Below are positions 1 through 13,400 of a DNA stretch of 64,000 nucleotides, piece by piece. Both the position numbers and the translations under genes were made by a program. The stretch lies in contig NC_088714.1 of assembly GCF_963576615.1 (NCBI RefSeq), positions 32,334,643 through 32,398,642 of the forward strand, written 5' to 3'. The first letter of the stretch is position 1. Each line of letters opens with the position of its first letter. Below the pieces are notes generated by a model. It did no database searches and was not told the DNA's origin. It saw only the letters and a list, made by a program, of their open reading frames with translations. This stretch comes from Watersipora subatra (lineage: Eukaryota; Bryozoa; Gymnolaemata; Cheilostomatida; Watersiporidae).

Positions 1-537
1 AGACCAGTCTCTTCTTTGCTACACCTGATATAAGTAGACCATTATTTATACAACAACCCCAAATCTAGTAGCACTTATAATCCATGCCTTGATCTATTAT
101 GTACTGTATATACAAATAAAGTGCAAGATCTGCACGTTTTAATGTATGACCTCTTCATGCACTTAGCAAATGTTGAAAATATTTCTCCTTTATTTCTAAT
201 GGGGTGATGAATCGTACAAAAAGTGAAAATGTACAGCTCCATATCATTGACATGATTATGAAATAGGTAGATAATTGGTAGTTGAAACTGTAACAGCATA
301 ACTTTCACGTTTCTCTATATAAAAAACCATAGTGGTCTAGAATACCTGACCTGTAAACAACAAGTTGCAGTTCAATTTCCGAAAAAAGGCCACCAGTGGT
401 GAAGGAATGGCATTCAACCTTAAATTGCTCTCCGTAAGGAGACCATAAAGCCAAGACCATAAAGACATTTTATAGCAATGCTCTTACAAATGCGCACGGC
501 TTCAGCTTGCGGCAAATTAAGCAGATGCTATGCTCAC

Positions 538-572
538 CTTCGAGGGATTGCTAACACACATTCCGAAGCCAT
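538..572 (-). CDS. Candidate first coding exon of an unknown gene
   Basis: On the minus strand an ATG (572-570) opens a short reading frame, MASECVLAIPR, that runs into a good donor (AAG followed by GTGAGC at 537). If real, this is the 5' coding exon of a gene continuing off the left end of the window, about 870 bp downstream of the POT1 stop and in the same direction. I see no convincing second exon in bases 1-537 and do not recognise the peptide. A chance ATG-to-donor run of this length is quite possible. Confidence 0.2.
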
Positions 573-1438
573 AGTGATGTCAGAGAACATTACCAGTAAA
601 CATTTTTAGTGCATATGAAAATATTCTTCACAGCTGCACCGACTAATGGCTTGCTGTGAATACTGAATAGGGAACACACATCGACATAGCAGCATATTTG
701 TTAACAATGCGCTGCCTTCTCTTAGTACTATGTCCTGTGAGCGCATGGACGATAATGGTTCTCCCCACTTCCTATAACCATGGCTTTTCTTGGCAGGTTT
801 TAACAGTGTCTTCCATTATCAGTGCCATTGCTTTCTGTTGGGTGTTTTTATTGAGACACTATCTCTGGCTAGCAGGCCATTGGCTAGCATAGGAGCTCCT
901 CCGCCCTTTGTCAGGTTTTGCTTTGCCAGGTTGCTAGCCACCCTCCTCATCCACGATGAAACGCAGATGGGGGAGATGGTTTAGTCGCTGACGACTTGAC
1001 CACAAGATGCTAAAAAACTGTTAACCAGTAATTAAATAGAATTGATACTTCACACTAGCCAAAAATCCTGATTTGTTATAGTCACAAGTCAAGACATTCA
1101 AAGTCAGTCACATGTGTATAGAGCAGTATACCTGCGTGACTGTGTAACGCTCATTGCTGTAACAATGCTATATTGCTGTCCAAGATGGCGCCACATCTGC
1201 TAAGCAGTATAATATGTATAAAACATGCTAATACAAAACTAAAGATTTCAAACAGATTGTAAGTCTAAAAATGGTTTCAGGCAAATAATGCCAAAAGTAG
1301 AGCATAAAAAATTAACAAAAGGTGTTAAGAAGGAAATTATCATATTTGAAAATATCGAGTCCAAAAGAGTGAGATCACGTTAAAAACCATTTCCTATGCA
1401 GGTACAGAAGTAATCAATGATTTCCCAGTAAGCTGTGT
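573..1438. other. Region without a recognised gene
   Basis: This is AT-rich sequence downstream of the POT1 stop codon. Short open frames (for example the 64-residue frame at 698-892) show no recognisable domain and look like chance. It probably contains the POT1 3' UTR, but I did not find a clear minus-strand AATAAA. Confidence 0.4.
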
Positions 1439-4400
1439 TTAAACAGTCTTAGAATAACACACATTTACAACATCTCCAAATATTTGTAAAATGAGATCAA
1501 CCCTATTAACATAGCGTACAGATAGCTGAGTGTCTTTAATTTCGATGGTTGGCACAATGCGAGCTAACAATTGACAGCCATTGTTATTCTCCCCTGCCCG
1601 GGTATCATCTCCACAACTAAGGGACTTCTGCAACCATAAAACACTACAATCATGCAAACTAACCTTTCTGCGTATAATAAGCACTTAGGAAAAAATGCCT
1701 TATCCACATCATGATGACCAATCTGCAGAGTTAATGATCAAAAAAACACAAGGCATATGAAAATTTTCTTTTTAACCTTTATAAAGGTTAACTTTACCAT
1801 TTTCTGAACTTTACTTGGACTGCATCAAGATTTATCACCCCTGGCTTGAAATTTCCAAGCAATGGGAGATAGTTTGCGAGGTATAAATTTAAATATTTTC
1901 TTTTCATCTAGTCTTGAACAAAACTTGGTGTAATAAAAAGTGATTTTATTCACATTATACATTTAATCCTGTAGCCCGAATTACCATAATCTTATACCTA
2001 CCAGATTAGCTTGGTTTACTGTAGCAGGAATTACAACCGATCTATCGTCTGTGTCACTCAAAGAGAGACAGATTACCATGTCATCAGGATCCTTCCTCTT
2101 CAAATCCTTGTAGCTGTAACACATTACTGCATTTGGCTGGTTTGTCTGGTGCATATAAAATAATTTTAGATGATTTCTTTTTTATATTTTACACTAGAAA
2201 TACTCTGGCCACAAAGAAATATAATCAGATGCACAGGATATTTTCAGATATGTTGATCTACGGCGATGTAAAACAATCAGTTAACACTATGGCGCACAGC
2301 AAGGTCTTTACACACATCTAAATTTCTGCCCATTTTAAACATCAGTCTTAGTGTAACTTGATAAATCATACAAGCATGTTTGGCCAGTGAATTGCAAGTT
2401 TAAATACCTACTGTTTAACCATGTTAAGCAACCTATGCATACTCCAACATGCCATTGTTTATCACTAAGTTTCCATGATGTGGTTAATCCGTGAGTTGGC
2501 ATCATCCACAAGATAGAAATGGCAAAAACCGCAAGACAAGCGAGTTTCATTACTTGTAAATTTTTATTCAATGTTTCGTGCTTACGAAAGATGGAAACAG
2601 AACTTGGAAATGATGTGTGACAAAATGCTGACTAAGCTATTCCATTTGAAACATTTTCAACATTTCATTCATTCCTATTGCGAAAGCGATAGGAATGAAT
2701 GCTGCCCAAGCGAGACATAGAATTCCTGATATTTTTAAAGAAAGCACCAATGTTAATCCGAAGCAAGTGAATGTCCATTGATGGTAACTCACGTGTGCAC
2801 AATTCCAAATCCTCAACATCCACACAATGGAAACATAGCAAATGGCAGCTGGTAAAGGAACTGGCAGCGTGCCAAACTTGCGCATTGAACAATCTTGTAG
2901 AACAGACAATTGAAGTGCTCTGCAAGCCACTCTTCACGACATGGCCAAACGTCATGAAGAGTGGCCATCATCTTCATCGACCAAATGTTATAACACATGA
3001 CAAGATCGATAAAAATATAGCCATGGATCAACATCATTGATACTTTGCATTTTCAGCTTTCGCGGCTCCATTACTTCAGGGGCAAAAATACTCATTAAAA
3101 ACTTAGACAAAATAAATAAAAATTAGATCATCATCATGATAGCCGTCGTAGCGCTTGGCCATTTTTGGTTACATTTTATGAAGTATCAATGTGCAAAGTG
3201 TTATGTTTACAAGTTGAAAAGCTTTAGTAATTGCTTTAAACATGTATTGTGGTCATAGACATGTTCGCTATACAAGCTCAACGTGACAAGTCAGCGTATG
3301 CAGCAAATCATGCAAGTGTTAAAAGTACACGTAGAACCAAGGATGAGTCAGCAATCACTACTAGAAGAAAAACAGCAATTGACCTAATTGCAAACTACTT
3401 AAAGGTTGACTTACAACAAAATTCACATTACAGTTATTTGGTATCAAAAAGTTCACCATGTCTTACTATGCTGTGTTACAGGTGCAAAATATGTGGAAAT
3501 GTGAATACAAGCTCTTAAAAGCTCAAAAACGAACAGTTAAACACAGCAATCACAAAAACGCCTTATGTTGGAATCCCTCTCCAAAGCGGCTCAAATGGGA
3601 AGTAGTTGAACACGGTGTGCCTCTGTTTACACTTTCATGCAACGTCATTCGTCAAAACATGTTCACAAATATACATAACACATTCAATAAAAGCATGTGT
3701 ATTGTCCTTACGCATCTATTCTATCATAATTGTAAGCCGTCACTTTGATCACTGATATCTCACAACCTAGCCTAAAAATTAGTTTAATTTTTTAATCTTA
3801 GCTCGGAGAAGTGCATATCATCCTCTGATAAACATGATGAGCCTGTTGGTCACCTGTGATGGTCGAAAAATGCTGCAGAAATTGTTCGCGCCATTTGACA
3901 GGATGTATGGATCACATGATCAGATTACGACGAGATGATTTGACCAAGGTGAAATGAAACTGTAAAGAGCGAGCATCTATATTTGATAAGGGCTTTCCGG
4001 TAGAACCCGAAGTGTTTGTCATAAACTAGTGCTACAAGACAATTTATATTGAACCTTTTATTTCACGTGATAACATCACGTGTCAAAACAATAACCATGT
4101 CAAGTTGAGTATGTCATTAAAAATAAAGGTATTTCAACCTACGACGTTTTCGTGATGGCTGCGACTTATTGTTCGTTTTTGAGCTTTCAAGAGCTTGTAA
4201 TCACATTCCCACATATTTGGCACCTACAACACAACAGAGTAAGACATGGTGAACCTTTTGATACCAAATAACTGTAATGTGAATTTTGTTGCAAGTCAAC
4301 CTTTAACTAAATAGGAATACCGTACGGCTCCTACAACATAAATAATCCTTTCCTGTAATGTTTACGTTATAGGATTATACGTTTTAAGAACAGTAAAATA

Positions 4401-7400
4401 CATGTAAATTTCCTAATTCATTTCAAGACCTTTTCAAACTCATCCCTCTGGTCGTTCAAAAAAAAATCTAGACTCAACATGTTTAATTTGTGGGCTGTAG
4501 CGTAACTGCAACATTATTAGTCTGCATCGACAACTTTTCTCCTTGTTATAATTAATCTCACTGGTTTTATAGACCACTATCACGGTAATTCTACAATAAC
4601 TTGATAGAAAGCGCACATCTTCGACTTTCATTTACAACGATTGATTTATTTTTTAGACAGGAAAGTGTACTCTGCAAAGTAAAACTAATAATAAATATTT
4701 TATACGTCTTCAACAAAGCAAAGCAATATTTTACAAACAAGCTGTACTACCTGTTCGTCGTCTATCTGTATCTAGGGGGTCAAGGTCAGAATAAAAGAGA
4801 ACTTTCGATGATACTCCAACTCGTGACATTTGAATTGGTAGACCAACACTGTAACATCTGCATCAATCGATCGCCTTTGTATTTATGAACAATGCGCAAC
4901 TAATCTTTTCTCTGTTTGGTCGACACATCTGGCGATCAATCACAACGAACTAGATTGTTGCAAAAGTTGTATATATATATATAAAGTTGTATAATAGGTA
5001 TAACTCGATACGCATGTTGTTTTTTCTTTCACAAGTGCGGCGAGATAATTAACATTCAAATCGATTTTGAATGAAAACTCGCCCGACTAGGCACTTTATG
5101 TTATATGAAACTTTTTAGGTAGTAGAAAACAAAAACTTCACATCAATTTTTTACGTTATCTGGAATTTACATTATAAGATATATACGTTATATGAGGTAT
5201 ACGTTATAGGAAGTATACGTTATAAGAGGTATACATTATAGGAGGTATACGTTATAGGAAGTATACGTTATAGGAGGTATACATTATATGAGGTATACGT
5301 TATAGGAGGTATACGTTATATGAGGTATACGTTATAGGAGGTATACCTTTTAAGCGGTATACGTTATAGGAGGTATACGTTATAGGAAGTTTACGTTATA
5401 GGAGGTAAACGTTATATGAGGTATAAGTTATAGGAAGTATATGTTATAAGAGGTATATGTTATAGAAGGTATACGTTATAGGAGATATACATTATAGGAA
5501 GTTTACGTTATAGGAGGTATATGTTATAGGAAGTATACGTTATAGGAGGTATACGTTATATGAGGTATACGTTATAGGAGGTATACCTTTTAAGCGGTAT
5601 ACGTTATAGGAGGTATACGTTATAGGAAGTTTACGTTATAGGAGGTAAACGTTATATGAGGTATAAGTTATAGGAAGTATATGTTATAAGAGGTATATGT
5701 TATAGAAGGTATAAGTTATAAGAGGTATACGTTATAGGAGGTATATGTTATAGGAGGTATATGTTATAGGAGGTATAAGTTATAAGAGGTATAAGGTGTA
5801 AGAGGTATACGTTATAGGAGGTACATGTATAAGTTATAAGAACTATACGTTATACGAGGTATACGTTATAGGAGGTATAAGTTACAGGAGGCATCAGTTA
5901 TAAGAGGTATCCGTTTTACGAGGTATATGTTATATGAGGTATACGCTATATGAGGTATATGTTATAAGAGGTATAGGTTATAGGAGGTATAAGTTATAGG
6001 AGATAAACATGATAGGGGTGTCTACTGTATATGACACAAAGTACTTGTGAGACCCGTCATCATGCCTCTTAAAGACCCTCAACTTTTAATTTTCTGGAAT
6101 TTCCGTTATAGGAGATAAACATGATAGGGGTGTCTGCTGTATATGACACAAAGTACTTGTGAGACCCGTCATCATGTCTCTTAAACACCCTCAACCCTCA
6201 CAATAGTCTAACGAATCTAAGAAAAAAAGGATAATGCTTATGATTAATGAAAGAGTAACTTTATTAGATATGATAAAGGCAGGTAAAATTAGTTTTTATT
6301 TTGAGGATTTTCATTTTTCCAAGAAAGGGAGGGGTGCCAGTGGCCCCGATTGACCGTACAAAATGAGGGCTCACTGTATATTGTGAAATGGCATAGACTG
6401 ACTAACAAATAATAAAACTTATTCTTTACAAAGATCTCTTGAAAAATTGATAAAATTTTACTCATGAACTTTAGCTATATTTGACTTAGTTTAGAGAACA
6501 ATTCAATTATTTAACCCACTATATAGTGAAATCAGGACACAGCTATAGTTTTTCATCATGACAATCTCTACCTACCAACACCCGACACTGAGCTGCTTGC
6601 ACTGAAATGCTGGCAAAATATCACAGGAAGTCCTACAGAGGAAGGGGGTGTGTCTATGAGCTCCAGATGACTGGATGCTGTGTATCTCTGTTATGGAGAA
6701 GTAAGGTAAACCCGCAACCAGAAGCCTTGTGTCCAGATGATGAACCTCTGCAAGTAAACATATGAGCTAGGAGATTACAACTTCAACTGTTTTAAATCTC
6801 ACCAACTTCACCACTGATTCTCACCAAATCCGTTAAATTTTTACAACAAATAATAACACCTAATGAACAATAAAATTACAATTTTGTCAAATCCTGTTGA
6901 CTAGAGCTGGCTGTTTTTTGTTGGATTAAGACATTACCTCTTAAAATATTATATTTGGAATATTTGCAGCAGTTAAAAACTTTTAACTTACACGCACATA
7001 CAAATTCATGACTATATTTTATCAATAGTTTAAAAAGTTTAAAAATTAAAATTATTTCGTACTACTACTGAAGAACATTTAAAAATAGCAAAATATTTTA
7101 ACTTTTATTGAAAAGAGAAAGTTTTTTAAAATTATGCTTACAGAGGTGTACAACACCAGAGAACAAGTATAAGGCCTCTTCCTCAACTCTTTTACTACAA
7201 AAACCATTACAGCGTCTTGCCTATATTGCACTTTTGGACAGAAAGCAAATTTAAAAAACTTTAAGAAAACACCATGTGCAACTGCGTAGAAAAATGTATT
7301 GCTTTTTCGTCACAATAACTTCAAGTTGAGATATCTGATGATACCCTAAGCAAAAAACTGACATTGTTAGTTTCCTTTCAACTCAGAATTCAAGGCATAA

Positions 7401-10400
7401 TATAAATCACTAGCTTTTCATTTTACAATAATAAGCTAGGAAGTAACGAGGCCTGCTCTTTGGTCATACTGAAACATTGTCTGTTTCTACGGCTAATTTT
7501 ACAAAATTGAAAAAATGATGCATAAGTTGTGACGACTTTTGCATAGAATCTTATGCTAGTTTAAAGAACTCTGGTTTGGAGCTGTAGAATAAAAAAGTGC
7601 AAATGTTTTTAAAAAAAAACAATTAAACCAAAAGTTTCGCAGTAAAAAAATTACCTTCCTTAAAATACTGAACAAGAATTACGTACGTACAAATAAATGA
7701 CTGTGATACAGTTAATCCAGCTTTTTGTATAAAAACTATTTTTACAAGAAAAAATTTATTTGTTGAAGCTTTCTTAGGGCTATTCCACTGGTTTTGTGGT
7801 AATTCTACAAGTGGACAATAAGATCAGCATGCAAGTTGCATGTACATCACCTTCAGGTATGATTGCTAAGTCTTTAGCGTTCGGTGAGAAGAGATAGATG
7901 ATATCATTCTCACGGAGTAAACAATGCTTCAGCCGATCTTGATGCTTCAACCGATCTCTAAAGTGTTTTTTATCACAACCATTCTGATAAGTTACTGTGG
8001 CACCTGTCACCATGTTCCTTCCTGAGGGTGATTCCCCTGCTAATACTTGTTTACTGTTTGATTTCACCATTTGGTTTTTAATTATTGTTTGTGCGAATGT
8101 TGGTGTCACCTGATAGGCAGTTGCTATTGCCTCATGAGTACCTGCTACTTGTGCCAATGTTGTAGACACTTGCTCTAGATCTCGTGCACACGCTCCTTGT
8201 GTTAATTTTGACGTGATTTGATGGCCACTGATAAATGGTTCTTTGGCACTCACTGCTTGTGTCGATGATATTGTGTCCTGAACAGGCGTTGTGATCTTAC
8301 AATCACCTGCTTCTTGCGTCAGTGCTGATGCCATTTGTCGAATATTTGTTGGTGCATCTACTACTGGAGTTAATGTTAGCTGTTTAACACTTTCAATTGG
8401 TTTATGAGTGCCTGCTGACCGGGTCACCCTTGTTGCTACCTGGTGAGCATTTTTTGTTTCTTCATGATCACCTGCTGCGTGTGTCAACGCTGATGTAATC
8501 TGTGGAACACTTGTAGTCGGTTCATGATCACCTGCTGCGTGTGTCAATGCTGATGTCATCCGTGGAACACTTGTAGTCGGTTCATGATCACCTGATGCTT
8601 GTGTCAGTGTTAGTGCCACCTGCTGAACACTTGTAATTGATCCATGAACACCTGTTGCTGGTCTTAAAGTTGATGTGACATGCTGAGCACTTGTTGCCCC
8701 ATGAGCAGTCATTGTTGGCACCACCTGTCAAAAAGTGCATTATTTTATTAACATATGAGAGATGCTTTCATCAAACCCAGCAAAATCTATATACTAACTC
8801 GAGTAACTAATACTTTAATTTATTTTTAAATATTTTAACAAAAATTGTTTAAATGCAGCTAAGATCCTACTCATGGTCGCCAAACCACATGACTCATTCT
8901 TACGCGCGACATTAAATTCTCATAAATATTTAACTCTATACCTGACACAGCTTATTGAACATTTTAAACTTGAAACACTACAGTTAATACATGAAAGTGA
9001 AAGTTAAGAAACTGGCAAAAGGTAAAAAAATGACGTAACAAATATAAAAATATATAAGATTAGTTTTAAGTTAACCAAGTAAGATATACCGCACATCTCT
9101 ATCACCACTTCTCTCCCCAAAACTGCATCTCTATGCCTACACTACCATTCGCGTGTTTCGGGGGTAAAGTAACGACAAAAACATTTTTATTAATTATATA
9201 TTCCACTTAGTTTTTACACAGTTAATTTAGTTTTTGAACAAGTTAATGTAACGCACTTAAATGCTGCGCGTAATTATCTGCATCATTTATTAAGGAGCTA
9301 TGATTGATTCTTAATGATGCGATTATCAGAAAGATGTTTCAAGATTAAAATCGACAAAACCTGCTCACAGTTAAAACGATCAAATTCAAGCGAAAGTGCG
9401 ATTATGGCGTCTATAGTTGAACTTCGGCAAAGAGACCAACAGAATACCGATGCGAAACGATGCAACTTAAATGCAATAGCCGATGCCAATTACGTTAGAG
9501 ACAGACAGTCTCTCAACTAGTCACGCCATTTCGGCATATATTTTTCATCTGAGCGTTTTGACAGCAATTAAGTTTTGTAGATTTTAATCTTAAAACATTC
9601 TGGCAGTCAGATCACCTCAAACATCACAAACAATCACAAATGATAGGAAAATATTGATACTTTTTGATAAAGTCTACAAAAATCTCTGATCATGTTCATC
9701 TTTAAGCTGTAAAAGAAGTGAAACCACTTAGAGTGCATTCTCATAAAAGCTGATACATGACAGTTTTGACATATAAAGCACATCTTGGAATAAATAATTT
9801 TTATACATAAAAATATTTACTTGGTTACATACCTGACCACGTTGACCATTGCTGTCATTTGCTGTAAGATCAGTAACATCATTCTGTTTACAGATATGAG
9901 ACGTATCCCGCTTATCCTCTGTGTTACTTGCCTTACTGGTTGCCTCAGGATCATCTGGATCTATTGTAATGCTCCACTCTCTCAGCTTCCGTACCTATGA
10001 TACGCAGGCTTCCTCTTACCCTCAAGTGTAGAAACTTCTTGAAAACCGTTTTGCTTAAAAAATAGATTTTCTTTTAAGATTTTGAGTGATAAGTTACAGT
10101 TCAAAGTCAAAAAGCCGCACCCTGCGGCTTGCTGACACTATGCCGTTCGTTTGCTTGTTGCATGGCAACCACTAACAGTAGCTAAATATTTTTTTAGTTG
10201 TTTTTCACAAAACTCTCTACAAAATGCAACATACTTGAAATTTTATATCGGCAAATTAAGTAATTTCATTATTTTCCAAAATAGGCAATCAAAAATGAAG
10301 GCTAAATTGCCAGAGCCAAGTATCCGGTTTAATTTAGCTTATTGCTATGAAATGAGTAACACAATCATCGTGAATTCTGTTATGTAAAATCCTGAGGAGT

Positions 10401-13400
10401 TTCTGATTCTGTTGCAACCAATCAAAAACGTTTTAGCATAGTTTATGATCGACCGATCTGACTGGTAAGTTACCCTTATCCAACTATTGTTTTTCACAGG
10501 CGCTTTTGGTTTCGGAAGTTTCTCAGTAAGTATTTTGTCTACAAACAACTTTTTCAATTAGCTTAGAAATAGACCAAATAAACACCTTTACTTTGTCCAA
10601 ACTTACATAAAACCTTTCCACTCTAAGCTTCCAAGAATACAACAGAGCATTGATCACACAGCTTCTACAATCCTACTCATAACTCCTCGTGGTGCTTGAT
10701 GAAAACATGTCCTCTGTAGTGCAAAATAGTAAAACTAATACGATGACCAGGTTTCAGTATTCACTATGATGTACATGGCTAACATGAGGTCACAAAACAT
10801 GTGTAATATTATTGTTTGTTCTTATAGCCAATAATCTTCTGCCATTTTCTTACCCATTATTATGGAATAGAAAAATTTACTAAAGCTAGCTAGTTTATAT
10901 ATCATTAGAAAGGAGATTTTGTGTTGAATTTCAGTTTTCAGTTTAAAAAAATACCAATTACTTCTGAAGTTATGAAATATTATATATGGCTATGTCGACA
11001 TTTGAATTTTTTTGAAAATTAATTCCGACTTTGAAGAGTTAAGATTTTATGCTACTAGCCATATGTGTATAGCCATTCAACCGTTAAACACCAAAAATGT
11101 ACGAACGATATATAGAACACTTGCAATGTCAGCCTCACTGTTTTGCCAGCAAGGATGTGGTTGAGAAGACGAATCCCAGTGCATAATTGAGCTTTCTCTG
11201 TCAAAGAGAAGCCATGATCCACCATAAAACATCTGAACTTTGCCAAGTATAGATCCATTAAATTTATCAAGCTAAAACAAATAAATGAAGCTAGAAATTT
11301 ACAGATTATCAAGTAAATAAAATGAATTAATAAGTAACAGGTTATCCAAACTCTAACAGTGAGCCACTGCTGGTCCTATCCCAATAGAGCTACAATTTCT
11401 TGAATTGACGACTAAGTGAATGTCATAGGAAACTAACAGGAAACACTGTTAACAGTCATTTATTGTTTTAGTATAGCAACTACCACGCTGTTTTATTTCT
11501 ACTAAAATGATGATCGGTACAAAGACCTGATGTCCATCAAGATGTTGAGAGAGAAATTCATGACTCGTTGACAACCATATCACAAACAATTACCCATTAT
11601 TGTTTTTTATTAATTCTAATCAACATCAGAATATGGGTAGACAACTCTGTATCCGTTAGCAATGTTTCATCTGTTCGTTAGCTTTATGTGAATGCAGGTT
11701 CAAGTTAATAGTGTAAAGCAGTTCAGCAAAGAAATCAAAGTTATTCTAAGAAGGCCCAAACTAAGATTGATTCATTTTGTACTAACTATGGGTAAATCTG
11801 AGGAAGAATGTCTGACTGTTAATCAGTCCTCTTTGCAATATCTAATAACCAAGCAATTTGGTACAGGTGATAGTATTGAGTTAAACAAGAGTTAAAGCAA
11901 TAACAGGTAGTCAAACAAGGTATCTATTCGTCCAGTAACATCGCATGTTACTGTTGATTTGTCCAATAGAAACGCTAGCTGGTGTTGATTTGTCCAATAT
12001 GGAAGCCAAGTATTTAAAACCAAACTAAATGAACCTCAGAAAATAATGAACATTATAAAAGCAAGTTCTAGATAGAGCCGCGTACTATCGGCATTGGCTA
12101 GACGAGAGTAATCATTGGTTGGCATTGGCTGGACTAGAGTAATCATTGGTTGGCATTGGCTGGACTAGAGTAATCATTGGTTGGCATTGGCTGGACTAGA
12201 GTAATCATTGGTTGGCATTGGTTGGACTAGAGTAATCATTGGCTAGACTAGAGTAATACAATGATGATACATGTACAAATAAAACTTTACGATATAACTT
12301 CATAAGAAGCCTATTTACCTATGACCTCACCTATTCATAGTATGAGAGTTTATACCTCATTATCCTGATGAATTGATGACCTGGGCGTGTAGAAGATAAT
12401 AAGAAGGCTACTGTGAATAGTGAAATGGCGGTTCTGCTAAAATTGTTCTTCAATATTTGTATTTTAAATATTTGTTCAAATAGCGTTATGCTTATAAAAA
12501 AACTAAAAAAATGCATATGGTATGTACAATTTTGTATTTTAAATTATACCCCAACAAACCTGATAAGTGGGTGAAGGCACAATATACCAGGTCATCTAAA
12601 CATCTGATGGATATCTACTGACCTTTACACGATTCAAGCGGAGAATTTGGCCTACTTTACAAGCAGGAAGTTCCTTTGCCTGATCAGCAAATATAGAAAT
12701 AGTGAACCGGGATTTGGTATTGTGGAGCGACTCATTATGCAGACTAACCGTTGTGTAGTAGCCTGTAACATGAAAAAAAGTGAATGGCGAGTGCCAGTCA
12801 TAGACAACAGATTAAATTAGGAGAAATCACTACATGTTCATGAAATAATCCAACTGAACAGCTCTTAGTTCATCAAAAAAGGTTCCGGTAGGTTTAGAGA
12901 CAAGCTGAAGTAAATGAGAACCAAATACTCAAAAGAGGGACTGACATCTTTGGCTCTGGAGGGGACATAAAACGCCAGGTACAAAAAATCCTGGTGATCC
13001 CGCAGAAACAGGTACTGTATCTTGGCCAGTGTAAGGCCAACGCAGTCAGGGGAGTCAGCTTAGTGTTTGCCGGCTTTTCAGCGGCACAAACTCAACTGGC
13101 CTGATGCATCACTAACTAAACTGTATTGGCAACCGTGCTCTGCATTGCATAAGTGTTGCTAGGCAACCTAGTGGTTCCTCTCTCCCTCCCTCTCCCTTCT
13201 TTTTTTCTCTCAAGCCAATCCACCATTCATTCACATAGATCTGCTTTTCACTCGCCTCAGTCTAGTTTGCTAGATCCCCGACACCTACTAACATACTTGG
13301 CTATATATAAAAACTAGCTTTGCATAAACACTAGAAAATTTATTTGTATTTAACATATAACAAAATTTGCCAATCTAACTTTCAAACTACATATTATGAG

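Noticed and set aside
2580-2621. Small candidate exon next to 2552
   Set aside because: It would leave an intron of only about 33 bp before the exon at 2552, and its phase does not fit.
2792-2933. Possible further POT1 exon (acceptor CTTGCAG, donor GTGAGT)
   Set aside because: The splice sites look good, but neither open frame joins exons 7 and 8 in phase, while direct joining of those exons is in phase and aligns with POT1 around the CGFC motif. It could still be an alternative or unrelated exon.
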